From assembly GCA_021739805.1 (NCBI GenBank), contig JAIPBB010000005.1, positions 1 through 46,406 on the forward strand: a stretch of 46,406 nt of DNA. Reading direction: 5' to 3'. Below, one piece after another: positions 34,420-42,345 of this stretch. This DNA is from Saprospiraceae bacterium. GTDB lineage: Bacteria; Bacteroidota; Bacteroidia; Bacteroidales; JAIPBB01. Position 1 is the stretch's first letter; each line of letters starts with the position of its first letter. The notes under the pieces were generated by a model. It was given only the letters and a program-made list of their open reading frames with translations, did no database searches and was not told the DNA's origin. The translations under genes were made by a program, and so were the position numbers.

Positions 34420-34964
34420 TTATTGCACTTAAAAAAATAAGAGATCTGTATCTGGTTAATTTCAAGTGGCGTAAGTATAGTATCGATATGGGATTTCACT
34501 CTGGTATTAGGGTCAGAATCTGGGGTAAAAAAAATATTACGATAGGTAAAAACTTTTATATCGGCAGAGATTCTCAAATTGAATGTAATGCAATAATCGG
34601 TAATAATGTAATATGTGGTAATAGAGTTGCGTTTGTGGGGAGATATGATCATAATTATCAACAGATTGGTGTTCCTGTAAGGCTATCCTCACAAATTCGT
34701 GATGATGATTATAATTGGCATGGATTGAATGAAACTACAATTGTTGAAGATGATGTTTGGATTGGTTATGGCTCCATAATAATGAGCGGTGTAAGAATAA
34801 AAAGAGGCAGCATTATAGCCGCGGGTTCAGTTGTAACTAAAGATGTAGAACCGTATTCAATTTATGGCGGTGTACCAGCAAAAAAGTTAAAGGATCGATT
34901 TGTCAATAAAGATGATTTAGAAAAGCATATTAGCTTGTACAACAGTAAGTATTTGAATAAGTAA
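34404..34964 (+). CDS. Hexapeptide-repeat acyltransferase
   Basis: 186 residues: [99 protein letters not shown]. Third beta-helix acyltransferase of the locus, probably a sugar O-acetyltransferase. It overlaps the GT4 gene by 16 bases and ends the overlapping run. Confidence 0.88.
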   Translation: MFGNLIIALKKIRDLYLVNFKWRKYSIDMGFHSGIRVRIWGKKNITIGKNFYIGRDSQIECNAIIGNNVICGNRVAFVGRYDHNYQQIGVPVRLSSQIRDDDYNWHGLNETTIVEDDVWIGYGSIIMSGVRIKRGSIIAAGSVVTKDVEPYSIYGGVPAKKLKDRFVNKDDLEKHISLYNSKYLNK

Positions 34965-35115
34965 AAACTCCTCCATGATTTCATCAAAATGTCAATTATA
35001 CTTACATTATAATCTCGTTTATTATTTGAAATATCTGCGAGAATCTGTGGTTAAACTTTCCCTGACCATGCCGATGATATGGCAAATAGCTCGTACTAAC
35101 ACAGACAATAAATAA

Positions 35116-35874
35116 ATGAAAAAAATAAAAATTCTTAATGTAAATATTTCTGTTATAGAAAGTTATCAAGGAGTATATAAGCATATAAAACTGATTATAA
35201 GCTCCCGTTGCTATATAACCGTGAACAATGTCCACACTGTTGTAGTGGGTTCGCGCAGCAAAATATATAAAGAAGCAATTAACAATTCCGCTTTATCTTT
35301 GCCGGACGGTAAACCGCTTTCTATTATTGCTAAACTCAAAGGTGATAAAAATATAAACAGAATATTCGGTCCGACATTTATGGAAAAGACTCTTGAATGG
35401 GGTCAGAGTGATGGCTTAAAACATTACTTCTTTGGCGGTTCCGAATCAACACTCAAAGAAATGCTGAATAAAATAGAACAAAAATCCCCGGAAGCTATAA
35501 TAGCAGGTTATTACTCACCACCATATAGAGAAAAATTTTCTGAATCAGAAAACAACAAATTTATCGAACAAATGAACAACAGCAATGCTAATATTTTTTG
35601 GATTGGTCTCGGCGCTCCCAAACAGGAAATTTGGATGTATGAAAATTATAAAAAATTAAATAGGGGAGTAATGATTGGCATCGGTGCGGGCTTCGACTAC
35701 CTAGCCGGCAAAACAAAACACGCTCCCGAATGGATGAAGAATGCCTCCTTAGAATGGTTGTATCGCTTAATCCAAGAACCAAAACGTTTATGGAAAAGAT
35801 ATCTAATAACAAATTCACTATTTCTGTGGTATCTGTTTTTAGAATTTCTGCATATAAAAAAGTTTGATGATTAA
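35116..35874 (+). CDS. WecG/TagA/CpsF family glycosyltransferase (GT26)
   Basis: 252 residues: CYITVNNVHTVVVG, NSALSLPDGKPLSI, RIFGPTFME, FFGGSESTLKEML, WIGLGAPKQEIWMYEN, GIGAGFDYLAGKTKHAPEWM and LEWLYRLIQEPKRLWKRYL. All are signatures of GT26 enzymes that add the second sugar (such as N-acetylmannosaminuronate) to undecaprenyl-PP-GlcNAc. It is probably an early transferase acting after the initiating enzyme at 39766. A separate promoter is likely, since 150 noncoding bases precede it. Confidence 0.93.
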   Translation: MKKIKILNVNISVIESYQGVYKHIKLIISSRCYITVNNVHTVVVGSRSKIYKEAINNSALSLPDGKPLSIIAKLKGDKNINRIFGPTFMEKTLEWGQSDGLKHYFFGGSESTLKEMLNKIEQKSPEAIIAGYYSPPYREKFSESENNKFIEQMNNSNANIFWIGLGAPKQEIWMYENYKKLNRGVMIGIGAGFDYLAGKTKHAPEWMKNASLEWLYRLIQEPKRLWKRYLITNSLFLWYLFLEFLHIKKFDD

Positions 35875-35925
35875 TTGAACCATAGCTCAATCAAAATTGA
35901 TTCTTCACTTTACTCAACATAGGCT

Positions 35926-35964
35926 ACAGAAATTATATACTTCAATCCAGAAGATCACCAATAA
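35926..35964 (+). pseudogene. Cupin gene 3' remnant
   Basis: Twelve codons TEIIYFNPEDHQ plus stop match the end of the cupin genes at 36618 and 37669 (EMIYFNLEDHN). It is the tail of a third cupin copy whose upstream part is gone. Confidence 0.7.
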
Positions 35965-35969
35965 CCCTA

Positions 35970-36059
35970 AATTCTGCTAATACATTAATAAAAGAAAAAC
36001 TTGGATGGGCACTATCACTGCGGAACAAGTGGAGAAAAGCGGTAAGTAGTAGGAAGTAG
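35970..36059 (+). pseudogene. Epimerase gene 3' remnant
   Basis: The frame reads NSANTLIKEKLGWALSLRNKW to a stop, which resembles the C-terminal DNTLIKEKLGWAPSISL region of GDP-mannose 3,5-epimerase-like SDRs. Only this tail survives, adding to the epimerase stubs at 12605 and 13519. Confidence 0.5.
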
Positions 36060-36185
36060 GAGAAGGGCAGAGATCAGAAGTCAGAAATCGGAGATCAGAA
36101 GGTCACAGAAATCAGAGATCGGAAGTCAAAAATCGGAGATCAAAAGGTCACAGAAACCAGATATCGGAAGTCGGAGGTCAGATAA
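36045..36185. repeat. GATCAGAAGTCAGA word tract before third four-helix gene
   Basis: A degenerate tandem of GATCAGAAGTCAGAAATCGG and GGTCACAGAAA(T/C)CAGA runs to the start codon of the four-helix-bundle gene at 36186. Its complement (GATATCTGATTCCCGACATC) appears at 36572-36592 after the gene. This word is not used at the other two four-helix loci. Confidence 0.8.
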
Positions 36186-36560
36186 ATGAGGATAAATACT
36201 GCTAAAGAGTTAGAGGTTTATAAAAAAGCTTATTCTTTGGCGATGAAGATTTTTGACATAAGTAAAAGTTTTCCAAAAGAAGAAAGATATTCATTAACTG
36301 ACCAAATTAGGAGATCATCAAGATCGGTATGCTTAAATCTTCGCGAGGCATGGGCGAAACGTCGTTATGAAGCTCATTTTGTTAGCAAATTAACTGATTG
36401 TGATGGGGAAAATAGCGAGACAGATTCTTCTTTAGATTTTGCTCGAGATTGCGGTTATATCTCAAATGAACAGCATCTATATCTCACTTCAGAAGTAAGA
36501 GATATAGGCAAAATGCTAGGAGCAATGATTAACAACCCAAAACCATTCATCAAAAAGTAA
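36186..36560 (+). CDS. Four-helix-bundle protein (23S rRNA IVP/S23 family)
   Basis: 124 residues of the classic TIGR02436 type: ELEVYKKAYSLAMKIFDIS, FPKEERYSLTDQIRRSSRSVCLNLREAWAKRRY, and LTDCDGENSETDSSLDFARDCGYIS with a final long helix LYLTSEVRDIGKMLGAMI. It is nearer to the typical family than the paralogues at 2398 and 12975. Upstream and downstream sequences are complementary repeat tracts unique to this locus. Biochemical role unknown. Confidence 0.9.
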   Translation: MRINTAKELEVYKKAYSLAMKIFDISKSFPKEERYSLTDQIRRSSRSVCLNLREAWAKRRYEAHFVSKLTDCDGENSETDSSLDFARDCGYISNEQHLYLTSEVRDIGKMLGAMINNPKPFIKK

Positions 36561-36571
36561 TTGATTTACTT

Positions 36572-36600
36572 GATATCTGATTCCCGACATCTGGTCAATA
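36572..36600. repeat. Complement of the GATCAGA tract after the four-helix gene
   Basis: GATATCTGATTCCCGACATCTGGTC is the inverted form of the GACCAGATATCGGAAGTC-type words preceding the gene, giving complementary flanks around the four-helix-bundle gene. Confidence 0.75.
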
Positions 36601-36617
36601 CTAATTACTTAAAAGAC

Positions 36618-36950
36618 ATGCATATTCCTAAATCAAAATATGAGCAAAAACCAACTTCTCATGGTGAAGATACAGTGAAGGATATAATATTAGATAATAC
36701 TCATTTACCCTGTCTGCTCCAGTTTGCAAAATCGTATTTCAAAAAAGGTCAAAGACTAAAACCTCATTCTCATATTTCAATGAACGAGGTTTTTTATATT
36801 TTAAAAGGATCTGTTAAGGTAGTTGCAGGTGATGAAAGTTTTATTGCAAAGGAAGGTGATAGTTTTTACATACGGGCAAAAGTAATACATAGTTTTGATT
36901 TTATTGAAGATACGGAAATGATTTACTTCAACTTGCTTGATGAGTCTTAA
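36618..36950 (+). CDS. Small cupin-domain protein
   Basis: 110 residues from the ATG at 36618, chosen because the paralogue at 37669 begins with the same MHIPKSKYE. A single cupin domain: LKPHSHISMNEVFYILKGSVKVVAGDES (His-x-His and E metal ligands) and GDSFYIRAKVIHSFDF (second motif). This is the WbuC/polysaccharide-locus type of small cupin; activity unknown. It converges on the HTH gene with a 4-base overlap. Confidence 0.85.
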   Translation: MHIPKSKYEQKPTSHGEDTVKDIILDNTHLPCLLQFAKSYFKKGQRLKPHSHISMNEVFYILKGSVKVVAGDESFIAKEGDSFYIRAKVIHSFDFIEDTEMIYFNLLDES

Positions 36951-37354
36951 AATTCTTTCTCATTTCTATGAAATTTGAGAACAGCTTTACTTATTTTATT
37001 AGTTCTTTTATCAAATCTCAATTCAATGCTCGAAAGCCTTTTGTGAAATATGTTTGAAAATGATTTTAATACTTGTTGATTATGGTTTTCCATGCCGAGG
37101 ATGTTTTTTAATTCTATGCGATCTCTTTTCATGATTTCAGTATGGACTTCAATTGTATGTTCGTTTTCAATAATTATTCCTATTAATTTTTTACTGTAGT
37201 TGTTTAACCGCTCTAGTTCTATCTCTTTCTTGAATTCTTTTGCCCATTTAATTGCTGTCGGTTTTGAAATCTTTAATTCTTTTGCTATTTCATCGAAAGT
37301 ATTTTCTTTGACACGTAGTTCTATAAACTTGTTTTTCAGTAAATGTTTTTTCAT
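36947..37354 (-). CDS. HTH-domain protein, possible regulator
   Basis: 135 residues, the only convincing minus-strand gene in the window. KNKFIELRVKENTFDEIAKELKISKPTAIKWAKEF (about 7-41) is a homeodomain-like HTH of the resolvase/transposase-terminal or sigma-like kind. The rest is a charged helical region (YSKKLIGIIIENEHTIEVHTEIMKRDRIELKNIL) with no family recognised. It lies between two near-identical cupin genes and could regulate them or be a cargo gene between duplicated flanks. Confidence 0.7.
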   Translation of the reverse strand: MKKHLLKNKFIELRVKENTFDEIAKELKISKPTAIKWAKEFKKEIELERLNNYSKKLIGIIIENEHTIEVHTEIMKRDRIELKNILGMENHNQQVLKSFSNIFHKRLSSIELRFDKRTNKISKAVLKFHRNEKEF

Positions 37355-37668
37355 TGGTCTAGTAATATCCTCTTAGTTTTATGGTTAATAAAAAGAAGTA
37401 TTATGGTAAAGAAAAAGTCAAATCATGGTAACGGAAATCAGTGAAATTTTATAGAAAAAGTTAAAATTTGGTATTAAAAAAATAAAAAAATTATTAATAA
37501 TAATGTCAATATCACTGAAAATAACGCGTTTTTTATCAAAAACCCCAAAAAGTATTTTATTCCGTAAAAATATTGATATACATGAAAAAAGTAAAGTTTC
37601 GGTATTATTTTTTTACTGTATTCTACTTTCTGAACATTGTTTAATTATTGCTAATTATTTATAGTAAC
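37355..37668. promoter_or_regulatory. Divergent intergenic region between HTH and cupin genes
   Basis: 314 very AT-rich bases separate the divergent HTH gene and second cupin gene, so both promoters should be here. Repeats of ATGGTAA/TTGGTATTA/TCGGTATTA occur at about 37402, 37427, 37471 and 37601. They might be operator half-sites, but no clear palindrome was found. Confidence 0.4.
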
Positions 37669-38001
37669 ATGCACATTCCAAAATCAAAATATGAAATAAA
37701 ATCTTCCTATCACGGTACTGGTAAAATTAAGAACGTGATTTTAGATGAAACACATTTACCTCATCTATTGCAATTTGCTAAGTCCTACTTCAGAAAAGGG
37801 CAGTCGTTAAAGGCTCACAATCATGTATCAATGGCGGAAGTCTTTTATATTGCATCCGGAACTGTAAAGGTAGTTGAAGGAGATAAATCTTATATTGCAA
37901 AAGAAGGTGATAGTTTTTACATCCGGGCAAAAGTAATACATAGTTTTGATTTTATTGAAAATACGGAAATGATCTACTTCAATCTAGAAGATCACAATTA
38001 A
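37669..38001 (+). CDS. Small cupin-domain protein (paralogue)
   Basis: 110 residues from the ATG at 37669, closely similar to the protein at 36618 (same MHIPKSKYE start, LLQFAKSYFRKGQSLKAHNHVSMAEVFYI and GDSFYIRAKVIHSFDFIE). The metal-site residues H-x-H and E of cupin motif 1 are kept (AHNHVSMAE). The two copies flank the HTH gene, which suggests a duplication with intervening insertion. Confidence 0.86.
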   Translation: MHIPKSKYEIKSSYHGTGKIKNVILDETHLPHLLQFAKSYFRKGQSLKAHNHVSMAEVFYIASGTVKVVEGDKSYIAKEGDSFYIRAKVIHSFDFIENTEMIYFNLEDHN

Positions 38002-38233
38002 CTTAGAATTTGTTCTCATGCATGATTAAATTATTTAAAAAGATTATGAGAGATTCTTCCAATTAGATTGAGAGAATACTAAAAGTTGGTCACCATATTT
38101 CTCTATTTTCAGTATTCACCAAATCACTCAGTCTCTAAGTCTCTCATTCACTGCGTCACTCAGTTTTTGGTATAATTCTAAAAAATATTTATATTAACTG
38201 CGAAAAATATCGCAACGAAAATAATCGCAATAG
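38002..38233. repeat. Spacer with CACTCAGTCTCT words
   Basis: A degenerate CACTCAGTCTCTAAGTCTCT/CATTCACTGCGTCACTCAG tract lies at about 38120-38165 before the ATPase gene. No gene. Confidence 0.55.
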
Positions 38234-39331
38234 ATGAAAAAGAATCCATTTAAATTCGGCAGTATAGTTGATGAGCCTTACTTTACAAACCGCTCTGAGG
38301 AAATAAAAAAGGTAAAGTCAATTCTATCAAGCGATAATCATCTTATTATTATCAGCCCCCGCCGGTTTGGGAAAACTAGTCTGATAAGTAAAGTGATAAA
38401 AGAAATTGATCGACCGGCTATCTTTTTAGATCTACAATTAATAACCAATACTGAAGATTTTGCTGCTCAACTACTTAAAAGGGTTTACCGCGTTTACCCT
38501 TTTGAAAAGATAAAGCAGATAATTAAAAGTTTCCGTATAATACCCAATATTTCTCTTAATCCGATGAATAATGAAGTTGATATTTCATTTCAGTCTGTCA
38601 CATCCGTTTCTATATTAATTGAAGATGTACTAAATCTAATAGAAAGAGTTAGTGATAAAAAGAAAAAACTAATAGTCATCTTTGATGAATTTCAAGAAAT
38701 AAAAAATATTGAAATGGGGTTAGATCGTCAGATTCGCTCTACAATCCAACATCATCAAAATATTAATTACGTATTTTTAGGAAGTCAGGAATCTTTAATG
38801 AGGGATATTTTTGAAAAGAAAAAATCTCCCTTTTATCATTTCGGTTATTTGCTGCCATTAGATAAAATACCTCATCAAGAGTTTATGGCATATCTCGCTT
38901 CCGGATTAGAAACAGTAATTGTTAAATCGGAAGAAATAGCAAAAAAGATATTGGAAATAACAAGATTGCATCCGTATTACACACAACAATTAGCATTTAC
39001 TGTTTGGGATTCTTTGAATAATACCGGGAGAATGAAAAATCCGGTTGAGGAAGCTGTCGATGAAATTATCCGGCATCACGATATGGATTATGAGCGGTTG
39101 TGGAATACGATAAACAGAACGGATATGAAAATTCTTATAGGTATGTCATTATCTGAACTTACTCCGCTATCTTCAGAATTTTCCAAAAAATATTTTGCAG
39201 GGGCATCGAGTACTATATTCAGCAGCTTAAAACGATTAGCGCAGAGTGGTCTGGTAATTAAAACTGAACTTGGTTACGAAATTGATGACCCGTTTTTTAA
39301 GCGATGGGTAAACAAAAGAAGAATAAGGTAG
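38234..39331 (+). CDS. AAA/ATPase family protein with C-terminal winged helix
   Basis: 365 residues. N-terminal PFKFGSIVDEPYFTNRSEEI is typical of the archaeal/STAND-like ATPase family (AAA_34 or related). Walker A is SPRRFGKTSL (about 42-51), Walker B is KLIVIFDEFQEI, and FLGSQESLM is a sensor-1-like segment. The C-terminal part (MSLSELTPLSSEF, SSTIFSSLKRLAQSGLVIK, DDPFFKRWV) is a winged-helix region. The family has few known functions. It stands alone among repeat-flanked single genes. Confidence 0.88.
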   Translation: MKKNPFKFGSIVDEPYFTNRSEEIKKVKSILSSDNHLIIISPRRFGKTSLISKVIKEIDRPAIFLDLQLITNTEDFAAQLLKRVYRVYPFEKIKQIIKSFRIIPNISLNPMNNEVDISFQSVTSVSILIEDVLNLIERVSDKKKKLIVIFDEFQEIKNIEMGLDRQIRSTIQHHQNINYVFLGSQESLMRDIFEKKKSPFYHFGYLLPLDKIPHQEFMAYLASGLETVIVKSEEIAKKILEITRLHPYYTQQLAFTVWDSLNNTGRMKNPVEEAVDEIIRHHDMDYERLWNTINRTDMKILIGMSLSELTPLSSEFSKKYFAGASSTIFSSLKRLAQSGLVIKTELGYEIDDPFFKRWVNKRRIR

Positions 39332-39765
39332 TGAATTTTATAATGGTTGTCGGCACGGCTTTATAGCAGTGCCTCTCGCGTCAACTTCTGTATCAAAAAT
39401 TAGAATAACAAAATCTTGCAAGCTTCTTACTTCATACTCTTACTGATTACTTCTTATTCATGCTTGTTTTTCGTATCACAGTTAGGACGACACAATAATA
39501 TCTTGATAATCAAATCTCATATCTTGATACTCGATACTTGATACTAAAAACTCAATTATAGGTAACAATACAGGTCAAAATAACCCACTGCTTGGTTCAA
39601 AAATATTCCCTTCAGTTCCTAAAATAGTCACTGTATTTTCTCAGCATAAGAATCAATTATTTCAGTAATGAAAGAAACTATGTATAATATGAAAAAGATT
39701 TGTATATTCCCTTTTCAGTTTATGAGATATAAAGGGCAAACTGATATGGCAGGGTTTTTATTATA
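39332..39765. repeat. Noncoding stretch with TTGATAC words
   Basis: No gene. There is a TACTTCTTATTC/TACTTCATACTC-type tract at about 39424-39460 and an ATCTTGATACTCGATACTTG word at 39520-39544, the same family as words before gmd and near 4711 and 12160. A promoter for the downstream gene is expected in the last 150 bases, but no motif is certain. Confidence 0.55.
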
Positions 39766-41166
39766 ATGCAAGTTCAACGCACCTCAATAATACTATTAAG
39801 AACCGTACTCGATTTTTTATGTCTCGGTACAGCCTTCATTCTATCTATAATTATTAATGATTCTGCCAAAGAGATATTCTCAAACAGCCATCTTGTTTTA
39901 TTTGCTGTAGTCTTTATTGTTTGGCTTTTCTATTCCAGATCAATTGGCTTATATGATGAATTCAGATCGAAAGACTTTTCTTTTGAATTAATCTCATTAA
40001 TAAAAGTCGTATATGTAATTGCTATCGCAACAATCATTGGTGTCTTTTTTATTAAAGAGATATCACTTTCCCGTTCATTTGTACTTATATTTTTTGCATT
40101 CGTTTTTGGACTGATGTTTGTCCAGAAATATATACTAAGAAGAACTCTTAACTACTTAAGAAAAAAAGGAAGAAATCAAAGAAACTTATTAATAGTTGGT
40201 GCTGGAGAAGTTGGAAAGAATTTTTATGAAGCAATTAAGGATAATCCGCATTTCGGTTACCGGGTAATGGGATTTCTGGATGATCAAACCAAATCCTACC
40301 TCAATGGTCAGTACCTGGGTTCACTGGATAAACTGGATTTAATATTAGAAAAAAACAGAGTGGATAATGTATTAGTTGCATTACCGAATAATGCTTCGGA
40401 TAAAGTTGAGGAAGTAGTGCGGACTTGTGAGCAGCATACAACAAGGGTAAAAATTATACCTGACTATTTTAAAGTAGTCTCTCCAAAGTATAGTATTACT
40501 ATGTTTGGTCCTTTCCCGGTAATTTCTGTAAGAGAAGATAAGGTAAATGCTCTTCATTGGAGAATTGCTAAGAGAATTTTCGATATCATGTTCACCTCAG
40601 TTTTGTTTATTTTGTTTTTTTGGTGGCTATGGCCGATAATAGGATTGCTGATTAAGCTGGATTCTAAAGGACCAGTATTTTATAAACAAGAGAGGTGGGG
40701 GAGAGATAACAAAAGATTTACGGCTTTCAAATTCAGGTCGATGAAATCTGATAGTTTATTAGTGGATGAAAATGGAAAGTTTCTTCAAGCAACCAAAGAT
40801 GATCCGCGAATCACAAAATTGGGTGCAATATTAAGAAAGACTAATATTGATGAGCTCCCGCAGTTTTGGAATGTTCTAAAAGGGGATATGAGTTTAGTTG
40901 GTCCGCGTCCGCATCCGGGTCCGCTTAATTTAGAATCCAAGAAAAATATTAAGCAGTACATGATTAGACACCTTGTTAAACCAGGTATAACGGGATGGGC
41001 ACAGGTTAATGGTTTTCGAGGTGAGACTAACCATAATCATATGTTAATGCAAAAAAGGATTGAGCATGATGTTTGGTACATTGAGAATTGGTCGTTTCTT
41101 TCCGATATACAAATAATTTTCCTTACTGTTTGGCAAATGTTGAAGGGCGACCCGAATGCGTACTAG
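39766..41166 (+). CDS. Undecaprenyl-phosphate sugar phosphotransferase (WcaJ/WbaP type)
   Basis: 466 residues. Four to five N-terminal membrane segments (about 8-118), a Rossmann-like domain with [17 protein letters not shown] (about 143-160), a further membrane segment (about 272-298), then the PF02397 catalytic domain: [61 protein letters not shown], and C-terminal GDPNAY. It transfers a sugar-1-phosphate to undecaprenyl phosphate and so starts assembly of the lipid-linked repeat unit. Substrate (Glc, Gal or a modified amino sugar) is not predictable here. Confidence 0.94.
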   Translation: MQVQRTSIILLRTVLDFLCLGTAFILSIIINDSAKEIFSNSHLVLFAVVFIVWLFYSRSIGLYDEFRSKDFSFELISLIKVVYVIAIATIIGVFFIKEISLSRSFVLIFFAFVFGLMFVQKYILRRTLNYLRKKGRNQRNLLIVGAGEVGKNFYEAIKDNPHFGYRVMGFLDDQTKSYLNGQYLGSLDKLDLILEKNRVDNVLVALPNNASDKVEEVVRTCEQHTTRVKIIPDYFKVVSPKYSITMFGPFPVISVREDKVNALHWRIAKRIFDIMFTSVLFILFFWWLWPIIGLLIKLDSKGPVFYKQERWGRDNKRFTAFKFRSMKSDSLLVDENGKFLQATKDDPRITKLGAILRKTNIDELPQFWNVLKGDMSLVGPRPHPGPLNLESKKNIKQYMIRHLVKPGITGWAQVNGFRGETNHNHMLMQKRIEHDVWYIENWSFLSDIQIIFLTVWQMLKGDPNAY

Positions 41167-41644
41167 TTTTTGTGAGCGGAGTACATTGTGCTGGTAGTGA
41201 AGCAAAGGGCATAGAGCAGAGAGCAGAGAGCAGAATCAGATGGACTGTCATTCTGAGTGAAATGAAATGGAGCGAAGAATCTAAGGAAGTCCTTTAGATT
41301 CTTCAGTCGTGCAAACTACACACTCTTTCAGAATGACACAATGAGACCTTTTCTTTATAGACCCGATACAATAGAACCTGTCATTCTGAATGCAGCGAAG
41401 CGAAGTGAAGAATCTTTGGAAGGCTTGTCCACCGAAGCTCGAATAAATCAAAATTTCATACACACATTTCAGCGAAGGTGGACTTTTAGATTCTTCGTCC
41501 CGCCAAAGACCGTCGGGACTCAGAATGACACAATAGAACTGGTCATTCTGAACGGAACGCAGTGAAGTGAAGAATCTGTGGAAGGCTTTCAGATTCTTCA
41601 GTCGTGCAAACTACACACTCCTTCAGAAGGACACAATCGGACAT

Positions 41645-42034
41645 GTCATTCTGATCGAAGCGAAGCGGAGAGAAGAATCTTTCATATCATTTTTTAATAG
41701 CGGATGAATCAGTACTACGTTTATATAATGACAAACTTTTCAAAAACGTTATATACCGGTATGACTAATGACTTAAAAAAAAGAGTCTATCAACACAAAA
41801 ATAAATTAATACCGGGATTCACTTCCAGATACAACATAACAAAACTAGTCTATTATGAAATCTTTGATGATGTTAGAGCTGCAATAGCAAGAGAGAAACA
41901 GATAAAAGGCTGGACAAGAAATAAGAAGATTGCATTAATTGAAAAAGAGAATCCTGAATGGCGGGATTTGAGTGAAGGATGGTATTGAAATAAGATTCTT
42001 CGTGCCGATTTAACCCGTCGAGTCTAAGATTGAC
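41645..42034 (+). mobile_element. GIY-YIG gene-bearing inverted-repeat unit (putative element)
   Basis: The left half-site (GTCATTCTGA...GAGAAGAATCT, 41645-41680) lies before the GIY-YIG gene, and the right half-site (AAGATTCTTCGTGCCG...TCTAAGATTGACAC, 41992-42034) directly after it. In the nine neighbouring units these half-sites are joined by short fillers. This layout is what is expected of a coding element among non-coding derivatives. The right end has drifted (TCTAAGATTGAC for TCAGAATGAC). Mobility is inference. Confidence 0.6.
41704..41988 (+). CDS. GIY-YIG domain nuclease (UPF0213-like)
   Basis: 94 residues, a single GIY-YIG domain: YYVYIMTNFSKTLYTGMTNDLKKRVYQHK holds the GIY (YVY) and YIG (YTG) motifs and the catalytic arginine R27 with nearby histidine; E75, in AAIAREKQIKGWTRNKKIALIE, is near the metal-binding glutamate position. 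It ends with NPEWRDLSEGWY and a stop just where the right half of a palindromic repeat starts. No DNA-binding extension is present, as in the YhbQ/UPF0213 type. It may nick or cut the hairpin repeats around it; that is a hypothesis from location. Confidence 0.9.
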   Translation: MNQYYVYIMTNFSKTLYTGMTNDLKKRVYQHKNKLIPGFTSRYNITKLVYYEIFDDVRAAIAREKQIKGWTRNKKIALIEKENPEWRDLSEGWY

Positions 42035-42345
42035 ACAATAATTGACCCCGAAAATAATAGAAAATGTCATTCTGAATGCAGCGAAGCGAAGAATCTGTGG
42101 AAGGCTTTCAGATTCTTCAGTCGTGTAAAAACCACACTCCTTCAGAATGACACAATCGGACATGTCATTCTGATCGAAGCGAAGCGGAGAGAAGAATCTA
42201 TGGTAGGCTTGTCCACCGAAGCTGGTTTTTAACGTAGGTGGAAGCTGACTTTTAGCGTAGGTGGGCTTTTAGATTCTTCGCCCCGTCTATCCCGCTAAAA
42301 ACAGCGGGACGCAAACATCGCGAACCCGCCGGGACTCAGAATGAC

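Noticed and set aside
41088..41565. Small reading frames in the palindrome block
   Set aside because: They are translations of the GTCATTCTGA repeat units and of the sugar-transferase gene in another frame.
41873..42163. Minus-strand reading frame over the GIY-YIG gene
   Set aside because: It is the antisense of the nuclease and of a repeat unit, with no protein-family features.
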